From: Litomosoides sigmodontis
Taxonomy: Eukaryota; Nematoda; Chromadorea; Rhabditida; Onchocercidae
Direction: 5' to 3'
Length of the DNA: 64,000 nucleotides
NCBI GenBank assembly: GCA_963070105.1
Contig: OY718803.1
Location: forward strand, 3,888,507-3,952,506
Of the stretch, positions 1 to 21,247 are shown one piece after another. The notes beneath the pieces are model-generated. The model saw only the letters and a list, made by a program, of their open reading frames with translations. It was not told the DNA's origin and made no database searches. How positions within the stretch are numbered: position 1 is the first letter of the stretch; every line of letters begins with the position of its first letter. Both the position numbers and the translations under genes were made by a program.

Positions 1-16
1 ATAAGAAGAAATTAAA

Positions 17-4393
<4,377 letters not shown>

Positions 4394-4636
4394 CTGGGAG
4401 TAGGAGGTCTAATCAAGATTAGGAAACTGAGTATTATAAAATAAAGGAAGGAGAGTCACTGTGAAACAGTCGTGAGTGAGGGTAACGGAGACATTTGTAT
4501 AAAGTAATATCTCTCTCTCTCCCATATCCCATTTTATTTCAAAAGAAATTTATTTTGAACAGTAAAGGAGATAGAATGATTTAATTAATTATAACTGCAG
4601 ATAGAATTGTGTATGGACCGAGCGTGATCGCATACA
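4394..4636. promoter_or_regulatory. Head-to-head SMG5/INTS3 intergenic region
   Basis: This roughly 240 bp stretch separates the first visible SMG5 exon (minus) from the INTS3 start codon (plus) and must hold the promoters of both, unless SMG5 has an unseen first exon inside it. It contains a short CT run at 4511-4521 and a probable trans-splice acceptor at 4591-4600. I see no recognisable factor-binding motif. Confidence 0.5.
4591..4600 (+). other. Probable spliced-leader acceptor for INTS3
   Basis: The sequence ATAACTGCAG ends 36 bases before the INTS3 ATG with no coding exon before it. In nematodes such a site usually receives a trans-spliced leader. This is an inference from position and consensus. 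Confidence 0.45.
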
Positions 4637-7600
4637 ATGGAACCATCCAGTACACGCGTGAAGCGACCGTCTAAATTACTCAATTTAAGCAATTTTGAGC
4701 AACGCGATGAGCTTGAAGAAGTATTTTTTTCCAAACTATTTTCAACAATTAATCTTAAATTGCCCTCTGAATTGTGTGAATTTCTTCATTAAAACTATAC
4801 ATTTCTATAAAGAAATGAGTGCATCGAAAGAATGTATTAAAAGAGCTCTGGAGAATGGAATCGTTTTTGCTCAATAAGAGTGATTAATAAGTTTGTGTGG
4901 CACACTGTATGGTACATTTCCGCGCAATTAAACTTGACTATTAGTTCCTGTTATATCAGCCGTCCTGAATGAGAACAACTAATGGTACTTATGAAGTAAT
5001 GCTGGGAAACTAGAAGCAAATTACAGAAATTGGAAAATGGGTTCAATATGGTTCAAAATCGGACAAGCGGTTTACCGGAGAAAGAATCGTATGACGTTTT
5101 ATTGCAGATGGCTGGAGAGACAAAGGTAGCAGTTTTTAGATCCCTTTTGATATACTCTGCATTCCCATTCTTTATTCTTCTGTATAATGGAAAATTGTGA
5201 TTGACTGTAAAAAATTTAGTACTTAGTGAAATGTGTTTGTTAACCTATAAACTTTTCGGCCCTTAGAATTAAAAAATTTTTCTGGTTTTTATCATACAGA
5301 CGCATTTTCCAGATGTTTGAAAATATCACAGGAGGCCTTTTATATGGATTGCTAACAGAACCGCAAAATGCTCAAAAGGTTGGTTAACGATTGTCTTACA
5401 GAGTTGATTTTAATATGCTATGATCGTAATTTTTCAAGTATTTGTAAAGATAGAAATGCGTTACTTGCTTTCCTTAATTAATTTTTGATATGCTCGCTAT
5501 TCTAATGACTAAAAAGTGGAAGATCAAAAGAGAAGGCTGGAATGATGCCTAGCAATTAGTGCATGAAATTAGAGTTATTTTATGCGCCAAATGTTAGGCG
5601 TAATTTGTTTAATGTTTAAATTAAACACATTTTAGTATTTTTCTATAATATCCCTGTTAGCGCATGATGGTTGGTTCTGCGCTTTATGCAATGTTAACAT
5701 GATATTATTTGAACTTTATCCAAGAATGCGGCCAGAAGTGCGTGAACAAATTGTGTACTTTTTCCGAGAAGCAATCAAATCAAATGTACCGAAAATTGAT
5801 AATGTTCTGATCAATTATCTTCGCAATGCTAATGATGGTGATTTTACAAATCTCTAGAATCATGTCGTTGTTGGAAAAAGTTGTTTCAAAAAAAACCTCT
5901 TGTGGAAAATAACCTCTTCGAGACTTTTTGCACATTTACAGCAAAAAATAGCGTTATCATGTAGGCTTTTTAAAGATTGCAGGAATTAAGTAATTTTACT
6001 TGTAGCTTAACTTATAATTTTTTTTTATTACAGCTTTTTTCAGAACATGATTTTTGCTAACAGAAATAAATTCAACGTTTTGCAGGAAGTGATTTGAAGG
6101 AAACTGCTACTCTTTTAAGCGCTGTTGCTGGTATGCTAAACGACCATCATGCTTGGTTAAGCGAACTTAAGCCTAAAGCTTCCCTTATCCCGGTTACCTT
6201 GCTCACTTTTACGAAGTCAGATTTATTGTCATGCTTTATTAATTTTGCTTTTTTTATTTAAATCATGTTAACAGTAAAATGCTTACTACTAATCAGCAAC
6301 TCATTCTCTCCTGCGACCTCTCTGTACATGCATTCATCTTTTGCTTGCAAACGACCACATTCTTCAAAACATGCCTAATTTTCAGATTTATTTGTGACTT
6401 CAGCTCTTTCAATGCATTCGAGTTATTACGCACCCAGATGATAAATGTTTGCCACTGGCTGCTTACAGAACGTTTTGTGGATTGCGCACAGTTGGGACGA
6501 GATTTAGTTTTAGCATTAATGAGGGTTTCGAAAATACCACAGTTTGCTTCAGTATGGAAACATCTTCTTTACAACCCAAGCAAACTGGGACCTAATATTA
6601 GTGGTTAGCTGTGTGTAATTTTTCGTTTTATCAATTTTTCCTCTCTCTCTACGTAAGGGTATGGGGACGTCTCTCCCTACGTAACCGTCATTATCGTTCA
6701 TGGTTGTAAAAGTAACATTTTTATTTTTTTAGTGTCACAATTAAATAGAAACCGAAACTATACAAGTCCCCCAAATTAAGTTACTATTTCAGTTGAAGAA
6801 CTAATGAGTCGCATATGTCCACATACTTTTCCTCTTTATCGAATATCTGTGGCTATGCAGCGAAAACTTGAATTCATATTTGCCAAAGTTAAGCCCGGAA
6901 CACATGAGCGACACTTGGATTGGTTCAAAAAACAGGTTTGGATGATCAGTTTACCAGTTGCTTTTTTAAGGTGGAATGAATATTTAGGAATGTTGTCTTC
7001 TTGATCACTTGGAAAATATAACAGAAACAAATTGCATTATAGTATTTATCAAATCCAGAGGCTGGTAGCCTTCGTTCTGAGTTGGTACGTTGTGCTATTT
7101 TTCTTTCATGCGGTGAAACACCTCAAGTTGGCCAAGAGATGAAAGCAGTTTTTATCACTTCAATTTTCCCTCAAACAAGCGTATGTTTTAAGTTCTTATG
7201 AACTCTCCAACATCAATTTTTTCCAAGTTTCAGATAGAGCATTTGATTTTTTCCTAGTATAATATAAGAATACACTGAAAATCTTTATAGAGTATAACAG
7301 AGTATAATGGGATATAATGGTATAATAGAGTATAATTTATAGAGTATAATGGAACAGCAGTGGTGCAAGCTGCATCTTTTATGGGACTGGTTTTGTTATG
7401 ACCCTGCTACTGGAGGTCATGTTTTGATTGGTATGTACTTTTCATTCATTCGCGTTGTTGTGTTTAGTGTTTTCATAAATATGGAACTAAGTTTAAACTT
7501 TATTCTCAGTAATATTTTTCATTTTAAACAAAATTTGAACTTGTTTCTAATATACTTTTAAAAATTCCATATCTGTTTTAGAACCTGCTTTCCACGTACT

Positions 7601-10600
7601 ACGTCATCTATTACACGTTCAACCACTATTAGCAAATTCCCTTGTTGACTTCATGATAAGAGTAAGTTATTTGTTTGCAAATTTGTAAAATGATAAAATG
7701 TTCATGTTATTTGTCTTTCTTGGTTTAGTGGATTACTTTGCAACAAACAGTTTAAATTTTATCGTCATTTCAAGAAACGATACATATTAGGTTATGTTTT
7801 ATGACTGTGAATTGTTTTATGTAGATATGCTTTGTTTGTATGGTCTACAAGTTATTATATTGAATGCAGAAGTTCAACTATTTTTTGGTACGGTTTATTC
7901 ATTAACTTTAGCTTCATATGAAGGAAAAGAGGCATCAAAAACCAAAGTTTCAGATGAGCTATGAGCTTCATCCACAACTACAGCAACGGATAACAACTTC
8001 GGTGACTAATTCATTCAAATTTCTGATTGATCACAATATACTAGGGTTAGTTTTTGTACATGCATACTCTAAATTTGTGTAATTGAATTTTTTGTCCTTT
8101 TCTTTATTTGAGATAGCAGTCGCATATGTGACATCGAAGCGGGCTTGACACTTATAAAGTGTTATAAGAGTTCTACTGTTTTTCTTACAAATTTTTGTGA
8201 TTGTTTCAGATCTCCTGCCATAATATTTGATAATCCAGTGCTACAAAAGAATGTACGAGAAAATTTTCGGGATACATTTCGAGGACTTTTTAGGCCATTA
8301 CAACCAACACAAGGACATTCATCCGCTCCAGGAATAGGTAAAATCATAGTTACCCGTTATTATCCGTGCATATTCTCCTCTTCTAACCGAATGGTTTTGT
8401 ATTGTTGAAGCTCAGGTACGAAATTGTTCCATTTATCAGATTTGATATTCAATTTTTGAGCAGTTAACACGTGCTACAATGTCGACGTATTGTACGTATG
8501 TTGTAGGTAATAATGAACATGTACATCATGCATATTATTCATAATAATGGCATGAAATTATTCTGCAGCATAACTTTGTACTGTTTTCGGTGTCTCGTGG
8601 TTAATTTTTATGTCGAAAGTGAAAGTAGAATAGAACAAACAAAAAAATTTTCAGAGCTGGCGGAGGTACCAATATCTGATGTGGAAGTAACACCAAGTGA
8701 AACTGCTTCAACGGTTCTGGAAGATATAGTCATCATGGACTCATTGGTAGGAGAAGATGGCGGATCAGTTGATGAGGAATTTGGTTTATCGTGTGAGGAA
8801 AAAGTAATGACACTTTTAGCTGCTGTTAAAGAAGAATTTCGGGAGCCGATTGAAAATTTATCAAATGTGAAAAGTTCAGATAATGACATGCGATGTGAAA
8901 TGATGCAAAAGTTATTATCTTCTATCTTTGATAATGTGAGTTTCAACTTTTAAACTACATATCAGTTATTGCTCAACGAATAGATGGAAAGTAAAAAACA
9001 TACAAAAATCGAAGAGTGCTGTAGCACGCTGGCATTTTTTATATGCTTTTCTACTGTTTTTTTACTAAGTTTTCTAATGCGAACTATTTAAATTCTTATT
9101 CTTCCATTTACTAAGCGTTTTTTAGTTTAACGCTTCTTTCTTGGAGTAAGGTTGAAATTTGATATTTCAGGATGAATTACTGGATGAAGAACAGATTGAG
9201 TTGTTGTCAGAATGTCTTCTACTTATTTTCAGAAAGGATATCCGAAACAGAAAACCATTGCTGGAAGGTTTTTTGGAAACACCTGAGTAATTTTCATTTC
9301 AGTAAATATCACTGTGCATATTGTCTATTCGAATTCGGATTTAAAACGATCAGCATAAATCCATGATTTTTAAGTCTTTATCTAAATTTTAGAGTTCTGG
9401 AGGAAATGTTTAATCAGCCGTTGTATGTAATATTTCGAAATCTGTGTCTTACCCCAGATAGTGATGGTACGAGGCAGCTGCTATTATCTCTAATTGCTGA
9501 AATGTGTGAAAGGTGTGTTTCTGATAATTTTTTTGCTTATAAAGTTCTATTTTTTCTTAATTATAACTGATACTTTGTTCCGGTAGCTTGAAATGCTTTC
9601 ATTACTGTGGGACGTGCATCGTGTTGGAAAAACCAAGCTTCAAACGATATCAGTTGCTCATAATTAATATTTCACTTCATAATCAAGGTGCTTTATTGGA
9701 AGTTTCAGAATACAGAAAATAATTTATGAAGCTTGATATGTTTTAAGGTGCCCATCTATATCATATTTGTTGTTATTTTTCACATCCTCAAATCGTCGTG
9801 ATCAGAACGATACTGCAATTGCTGCTTATATTGATCTATGTCGGCTGTTAGATAGTCCACCAATCCAGCAAATTGTTTCAGACTTGCAGGTTTTTCAAAG
9901 GCTTGATTATTAATTCTTGCATCCTTAGGTTACGTAACGTACATAATCCATTACGCTTTACGTTAAATTTTTAACGGTTGTATTTCTATGCTAAAACAGT
10001 GTTAATATTTAATACTATCAAATGGAACATAAACAGCACTATTTTCCTGATCTTACACATGTGTGCTGAGAGACATGTCATATTTACTTTTGACAAAGTT
10101 TAAAATGGTAAAGAACATTAATTAAATGAAATTCTTATTTAAAAATATGGTTTAAGCAATGCCACATCGATGATTATGTACTGTTCGCACATCTCATTCC
10201 ATATGTATATGAAAAGTTTGCCACGGAGGCAATGGGTAGTATTGAACTGATGAAATTGCTAGCTCATTCATTAGACGGACGACAGATTGCTGATCTTATT
10301 GGTGAAATGGTTCGGGAAAATATTTCATTTTTTAGGTCTGCCTAGAAAGGTTTTTTCCTCATCTTGATGTTTTATTTGTCGCTGAAAAAGTCGTCCGTAT
10401 CGACGGAGTTTTTCGGACGATCTTATGTCTTGCACATCTGGGTCTTATTTAATGAATAAGTTTCAGGAAAGACTCTTTTTTGTCTATCGTTAGTGCATCG
10501 CTGACATGGGAAACAACTGCGCAGTTTGTTTTCTGGCAGCTAGTGCACGCAGAAGGTGTTCCCGTAGATTGGATTTTACAAATGATTTCTAAGCTGCAAT

Positions 10601-12556
10601 ATCCAAAACATTCGGAAGCAATCGCGCAAGTTTACATCATGCTTCAAAGGTTTTCTTTATGAAATATAACATTCCCAAACATTTATTCAAAGGTTCATTT
10701 TATAGAATCAAGAGTTGTCACATCAAGTAAACTTTTCAAATTCAAGTTAACAACTTCGAATTGTTGTAAACGTTATGTGTATAAAGTATTTCCCAAGGGT
10801 GACGCTTTAAAAGTATATCAAAACTAATTCTCTGGATAAGTAATCTCTTTAACTCATTTTAACAGAGTTATTTTGCGTATATGAACACTGAACATATTTA
10901 TAAGATGCGATTTAGGATGGATCGCGAACCGAATATGGGTCTCATACGAAATCTTTTATCTCGAACACCATCTGATATGTTTACTGTAAATTGTTTGAAG
11001 CTCCTGATTAAAGATCCGGACTATGCAGTTCGAGTAGCAGAATTGCTTTCCAATCTCATTGACAAATTGATTCAATCTGGTGATCTTCTTCCAACTCACT
11101 GTAAAGGGAAGCGTCCAACACAAAGGTAGTTCAGGAATATTAGAGCCTGCGATTTTTTTCCAAATAATGGTTTAGTGAAAAAGATGTAGAATCAAAGATT
11201 CGTAGTGGTATCTGAAACTGAAAGTGATGTGCATGTGTTTAGAACCTTCATAAAATCACGATTCTATGGCTTCCACAATCTCACTATTATGAAGTGATAT
11301 TGAAAGCGAAGACATCAAAACCATAAGCAAACAGTTGTGAGGGAGGGGAGATGACGTAAAAAGTATCATAACTAGATTATTTTTTTAGATATGTTTGTTT
11401 GGATCAGCTTTTTTCACATCTCGACAAATTTCGGCAGAGCTGTTTATCGAAGGATAGTCATGTAGCAGAAGCGTTTTTGGCTCGCCCTACTCTACAGGAA
11501 GCATTTACGGCAGCAAGGGCTGCTGAAAAAGTTAGGATTTCTGTGATTCTAAAAATAGAATATGGATCCAGGTTTCATGTGTCCTTTTATCTCCCTGTCA
11601 TTTGACTCCAGAAAATTAATTGATATGAGAGGTATGCATGACGAACCTTTTCGCATTTGGCGCTAGTTCGCTTCAAGGCTGAAATTTAGGCGATTTTATG
11701 GAAATAAAACTGATTGCAAAATCCTCGCATTGACAAGAATTAAATTTTTCTTAGGTGTCATCTCTTCGAATACGCTACAGTGAACTGTTTGCTGTGATGG
11801 AGATATTGAGTGATGATAATGCACAAACTGCTCGTTCTTTGAGGAGAACCAAAACATCGAAAAAGATAACAGCCGATATGAGCGACGTATGTTACCTTAG
11901 TTTATTTTCCTGTTTTAGTATTATTATTGCTTCGGAAAGAAATCCAATACATTTAGCAACTATGTTAGACTCTTTTATCCGAATTAGCACGATTCTCCTT
12001 GGCATAATGTGACCTTAATAATAATTTTCATGTGGCAGCAATCGGCTTGTCGCATTTTTATCGAGTAATTTAGATCCTTTGGAGCAATCATTTGTTTAGT
12101 GTAATGAGCATCAGCTTTATGAACACTGATCGAATATCTCTAAAATACTGCAACTCTTAACCGTTATTTCACAAAACAAGTTGTTCAACAAATAGCACGC
12201 ATGACACCAAAAAGATATTTTAGCAAACAATTCTAGTTTAAAACCGGAGCTTTTCATGTTTTAAGGCTGTATTTTAGGTGTTTTGATTATATGATATGAT
12301 CTGAGAAAATAACTGGTAACACATCTCGTATTTTCCTAAAGTAAATTTGGCAAAATTTTAGTTATCATTCATCGCAATGTTAGGACAATAAATAACGAGT
12401 AGATCTGGAAATCTAAATCTGTTAGTTCATCTAAAGGTGCAATAGTTCTAAAACGTAAAGGAAATAGGATTTTCATTGCTATATGATTTTCAGGAAGAGG
12501 GCAAAAACTCAAAACGAAAGCGTCAGAAACTGATAGTTGATTCTGATAGTGATTGA
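4637..12556 (+). CDS. INTS3: Integrator complex subunit 3 (INTS3) homologue
   Basis: INTS3 is a helical-repeat subunit of Integrator, which cleaves snRNA and other nascent transcripts, and in animals also of the SOSS single-strand DNA-binding complex. The start is the ATG of MEPSSTRVKRPSKLLNL, followed by QRDELEE, which matches the human DELEE block. Recognisable exons include 5631-5838 (LAHDGW..REAIKSN), 6385-6602 (VCHWLLTERFVDCAQLGRDL), 6793-6935 (MQRKLEFIFAKVKPGTHERH), about 7350-7430 (WCKLHLLWDWFCYDP), about 9395-9511 (PLYVIFRNLCLTPDSDG), 10468-10650 (WILQMISKLQYPKHSEAI), 10916-11126 and 11389-11530. The last exon (about 12494-12556) encodes the basic-acidic tail SKRKRQKLIVDSDSD, matching the human KRKR..SDSD terminus. 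The gene has about 19 exons with introns of 100-500 bp. The exons between LEE and 5040 are uncertain. Assignment is firm. Confidence 0.93.
7285..7350. repeat. Degenerate AGAGTATAAT minisatellite
   Basis: About six imperfect copies of a 10-base unit close to AGAGTATAAT run into the 3' splice region of the INTS3 exon that encodes CKLHLLWDWF. Several copies carry their own AG, so the exact acceptor is ambiguous here. Confidence 0.8.
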
Positions 12557-13121
12557 CTAAACTGTATAAAGCAAATTGTGAATATCAGTGCACTTGATCT
12601 CTTTATTTCATAATAAGGATTAGAACAGAGCACGTTATTGTTTTGAGGATTTCATCATTCCATAACCTTTCGAACTGTTTATATGTTGAGCACAGCATTT
12701 AAATAAGATTTGCTATTTACATTCAGATTAGCTCTGAAATTAGTTTCGCCACATCTGACGTCTCGATTTTATCCCTTCTTTTTGAGTCATTTAAAAAGAC
12801 ATTACATGAAGTCCAGTTCCATTTTCTTCCAGATTTAAATTTGAAACCAAAACAAATCGGTTTTTTGCTCATACTTTATCTTCAGTTGTACAACTTATCC
12901 TTAAAGGACCAGATATTTCGTATCTTATGAAACAAAACTTTATTCATAAGGGTTAAGAATAGAAGAATTGTCAACACTGGGCTTTGCGCAACTCTTTCCA
13001 CTGTTTGAACATGAAATATTGTTGTTATTATTAATGTTATTCAGGATGGAAGACATATATGTAACATTCATTTTGCGGAAAGAATTTTCTGACTCGTGGT
13101 GAATTTTATCATGCTTAAGTC
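12557..13121. other. Convergent intergenic region, INTS3/SDR 3' ends
   Basis: This AT-rich stretch lies between two stop codons facing each other and presumably holds both 3' UTRs and poly(A) sites. A minus-strand open frame (12940-13194) is asparagine-rich low-complexity sequence beyond the SDR stop and does not look coding. I see no other gene. Confidence 0.6.
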
Positions 13122-14353
13122 CTACATTTCCTCCATGCTTATTATAACTTTTTTTACGTGTTGATACAGTTGTTGTTTTTTTGATATGCTGCATAGAATT
13201 CTAGTCGGTGTCATATGTTGATAGTAGCAGCCACCTTTCAAATTATCCGCACACCCAAGGGCTATCGTTTCAGCTGCAGCTAATGCTGGATTTCTCATTA
13301 TAGGCCGCAGAAATCGGAAAATCATAGCTTTCGTCAAAGTATTTGCATACTCATATAAACCACTTGCAACGCAACCTGGATGTACGGAAATAGCGGTTAC
13401 TGCCCGTTGGTTTGCTGCTGCGGACTTCTGCTGTATTTGCTTGTCCATTTCCTCGGCATACAAGGATAGGGCAAATTTGGATGTTGAATAAGCTTGATAA
13501 CCGTTTCGATAGGCATAAAATATTTGGGAGTTGTCCTGAATAATAGAACAGAAAACTCCTAAATGTGCGGTAGCAGAAGATAAAAACACAACGCGACTAT
13601 TTCGGACACAGCTTTCTCCTGCGGGATATTTGGTCATTGACGGCAATAAATAATTAACCAATACGGCATGCGAAAGAAGATTAACAGCACAATGGCTCTC
13701 AAAGCCATCTTTTGTGCGCTTGAATGGTTGCAACATAATACCAGCGCCGCAAATAATGAGATCTATGTGGGGGTATTCGTTTGCGAGTAGCTTTGCAATT
13801 TCCTTCACATTCTGGAGGTTTGATAAATCGATGTGTTGCACCACCAAATTCGGCTCGTATGTAAAGTTGTTCAGCCAGTTACCATAGTCCCGATCTCGAA
13901 TTAAACATACAACCTGCAAGAAGATAGCTTTGGAAGTGTTTCGCGTGTGAAATTAGTCCATTTGTTTAGCTATAATTTACTGTAGGGTGGTTTGAGAGGT
14001 CGAGATATGTGATCGAGATATAAGATTTCCACTTTAAAAATGAAATACTAATACGAAATAAATGTGAGAAAATGAAAAACTGCAGTGGCCAAGAATACCT
14101 TAAAGTTATTTTGTAGCAATAAACGAGTTATTTCGGTGCCAATTGCTCCATTCGCGCCAGTTATTACGGCAATCAATTTTCGATTTGAGGTACTAATGAA
14201 TTTGCTCCTTCCTATAGTTTTAAGCAAATATTTTATTCGCGACATTCCATCATAGCGATGAATGTGATCCACATAAAACTCTACTACAATGCAGTACGCG
14301 GCAATGAAGTAAAATCCAAGGAATACTGACAGATCAAGCAGCCATTCATACAT
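13122..14353 (-). CDS. Membrane-anchored short-chain dehydrogenase/reductase, DHRSX-like
   Basis: This is an NAD(P)(H)-dependent oxidoreductase of the classical SDR superfamily, built from two exons, 14353-14099 and 13913-13122, joined in phase 0 (about 348 residues). An N-terminal hydrophobic segment (LLDLSVFLGFYFIAAYCIVV, residues about 5-24) predicts a single membrane anchor, probably in the ER. The cofactor motif TGANGAIG lies near residue 65, the NAG-type motif reads ICGAGIM, the active-site region shows VVFLSSA and the catalytic YxxxK is YSTSK. The downstream SVHPGCVASGLY corresponds to the family's PG motif. The layout and the GAGIML..RTKDGFESHCAVNLLSH stretch most resemble DHRSX and related retinol/polyprenal dehydrogenases, but substrate cannot be read from sequence. 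The start is head to head with the NEDD4-type gene, about 0.7 kb away. Family is firm, subfamily tentative. Confidence 0.88.
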
Positions 14354-14387
14354 TCTGACTACTTAAAACTTGCTCGCTCTTCAATCT

Positions 14388-14399
14388 CTGCAAAGGAAA
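14388..14399 (-). other. Probable spliced-leader acceptor for the SDR gene
   Basis: On the minus strand the sequence reads TTTCCTTTGCAG and ends 34 bases before the SDR ATG. No exon is seen upstream, so I infer a trans-splice site. Confidence 0.45.
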
Positions 14400-15040
14400 C
14401 CGCTTAAATTACAAATAAAAATCCGCAATTTATGGGAGTCAAAGAATGCTTCAATGTTAAATGAAATAGGTCTAAGATTGCCGATGATGGAGAAAGCTTT
14501 CCAAAAGAAGCATAAAATGGCAGCGTAAGGTTGTCGCATCAAGTAACTTACTCTTTCTAAATGCCATCATAAGAGCCAAGTCCTCCTCTGCTTTACTCAT
14601 TTATCTGGTTATTTGATAAATATGTCTCCACCGGTCACCCACCACTCCTCGACGACCACTTCTGCTTTCCACCACCGCTACACATCCACCGCCCTGAGCA
14701 ATATCTGATGTTATCGGGCGCAGTGAAACAGACCATCCTTCTGCAGCTGGTTTACCAGTTGAGGTGCGTGGGTTGCTCACGTCGCGTTTCGAACGAAAGA
14801 CTTTCAAAAATATTAGTTGATTTATTTGTATAAAATCCAATAAATAACGTATGCTACGAGTGTGCAAAAGATGTGAGGAGAAAGAGAGGGGTGTAATAGT
14901 TATGATCACGTGAAAGCAACTTCGGCAGCACTGTTGATGAACGTGGAAGTTTTGCCGAGAGCCGAGATGTGGAACTAGGGCGCTGGCAGACAAATTTAAA
15001 GATCATGTTATTTCTTTTAAAACGTTTTAAGTGGTAATAT

Positions 15041-15050
15041 TTTCTTTTAG
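15041..15050 (+). other. Probable spliced-leader acceptor for the NEDD4-type gene
   Basis: TTTCTTTTAG ends 11 bases before the ATG of the HECT ligase. The polypyrimidine run and spacing fit a nematode trans-splice acceptor. Confidence 0.55.
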
Positions 15051-15061
15051 AAAGCAAGTGA

Positions 15062-20003
<4,942 letters not shown>

Positions 20004-21247
20004 TCTTACTTCGATACAGAACAGTGTTCTTGAATTCATTTAAATAGCATACCCCACCATGAAATAGGTGCTGGGCCAAAATTGACCATTCGAATTCGTT
20101 TAAAAGAAGCGATAATTCGAGAAGCGTTATCGCTGATAACTAAGACTATAGAATTCATTTCTGCAAGATCCATTCATACACTGAACTAGTTATCATTTCT
20201 CTTCATTAAGATGTGCATCAGACTTATTAATATGGTTGGATAATAGCTCTACGCGTGAAAAAGCTATTCGAGGTCATCTTTTTTATCTCCATTATCGTTT
20301 TTAATGGGCTCTCATGCAAGTTATGTAACTTTCCATTTGCCCTTTAAAGTGTAGCATATTTTTTTAAGTTTAACCTGCTGTGGTACAGATTGTATTATAA
20401 CCCGTGATATGAATGAATCCCTTTTTTTGGATTTCAAATATTTTACGGGTAATGTTCCGATTCTTAGGATATCTTATTAACGATGGAAATCTTTTTGGTC
20501 CTTCTCTGTCGTTTTTTTTTTGCTCCATTTTTTCTAGTTTGGTGTACATAGCAGATTTTAACACAATATATGCGCATATACTGTTGGAGATATTTATTGA
20601 AGATATATATATATATATATATTTAAAATTTACTAACAAATTCTTAGTTTTTTATTTCAATTAAAAACTTGAATTCAATGGGGATCACATATGCAAGGCA
20701 ATGAAATTGAAGTACTTTCTATATATATAGACTTCTAATCCTCTTCATTTCGCATTTGTGACACACCGCACTTTCGAACTTATCGCAACATATGTACCCA
20801 ATAGAAATGCAGATGCCATAAAGCTTCACGATATATGAGCATGGTACAATTATTGGTGGAAGGTTAGTTCAACGCATACATGTTAGGCATGCTTAAAGCG
20901 TCTGAAAATAAACATTCGATTTATATGTTCTAGCTATGTTAGCTGTAAGTGTCTGAAAATGTTTTAGAAAAATGAAAGTAAAAAAAGGAACACAGCATAG
21001 AACATCATTTTTCGTGCAGGATAGTAAAAGAGAAGCAAATAAATCCCGGGAAATGAAATTTCTCCAGATTTTGTTTTAAGGTAGGTATCCTATTTATCGC
21101 CAGAATTTTCACAATGAAATATCGATGGAAATCTGATATCATAAACTAGGCTAACAACATTTCATTCATATGCCAGACAGTGCGCCGGACGCCTTAACGC
21201 GGCAGAAATACATAGCAACATCGACAACAGTTATTACTGTTTCATTA
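20004..21247. other. Convergent intergenic region, HECT ligase/calumenin
   Basis: About 1.2 kb of AT-rich sequence between two facing stop codons. It contains a short (AT)10 run at 20603-20622. Open frames here are short and overlap the low-complexity run, so I call no gene. Confidence 0.6.
20603..20622. repeat. (AT)10 microsatellite
   Basis: A short perfect AT run in the intergenic region between the HECT ligase and calumenin. Confidence 0.95.

Larger units (their letters stand above)
14354..15061. promoter_or_regulatory. Head-to-head SDR/NEDD4-type intergenic region
   Basis: About 0.7 kb separates two divergent start codons and is relatively GC-rich around 14630-14800 compared with its surroundings. 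It holds a probable trans-splice acceptor for each gene near either edge. A minus-strand open frame inside it (14601-14993) has no recognisable domain and is probably chance. No promoter motif is clear to me. Confidence 0.5.

Noticed and set aside
5440..5480. Short frame ICKDRNALLAFLN considered as an INTS3 exon
   Set aside because: The next exon (5631-5838) already supplies the conserved DGW block and the phase works without it.
12940..13194. 84-residue Asn-rich minus-strand frame after the SDR gene
   Set aside because: It overlaps the end of the SDR coding exon in another frame, has low complexity and no splice context; it is most likely 3' UTR.
14601..14993. 130-residue minus-strand frame in the SDR/NEDD4-type promoter region
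   Set aside because: No domain or conserved motif, and it lies wholly inside the divergent intergenic region; chance frame in a GC-richer patch.
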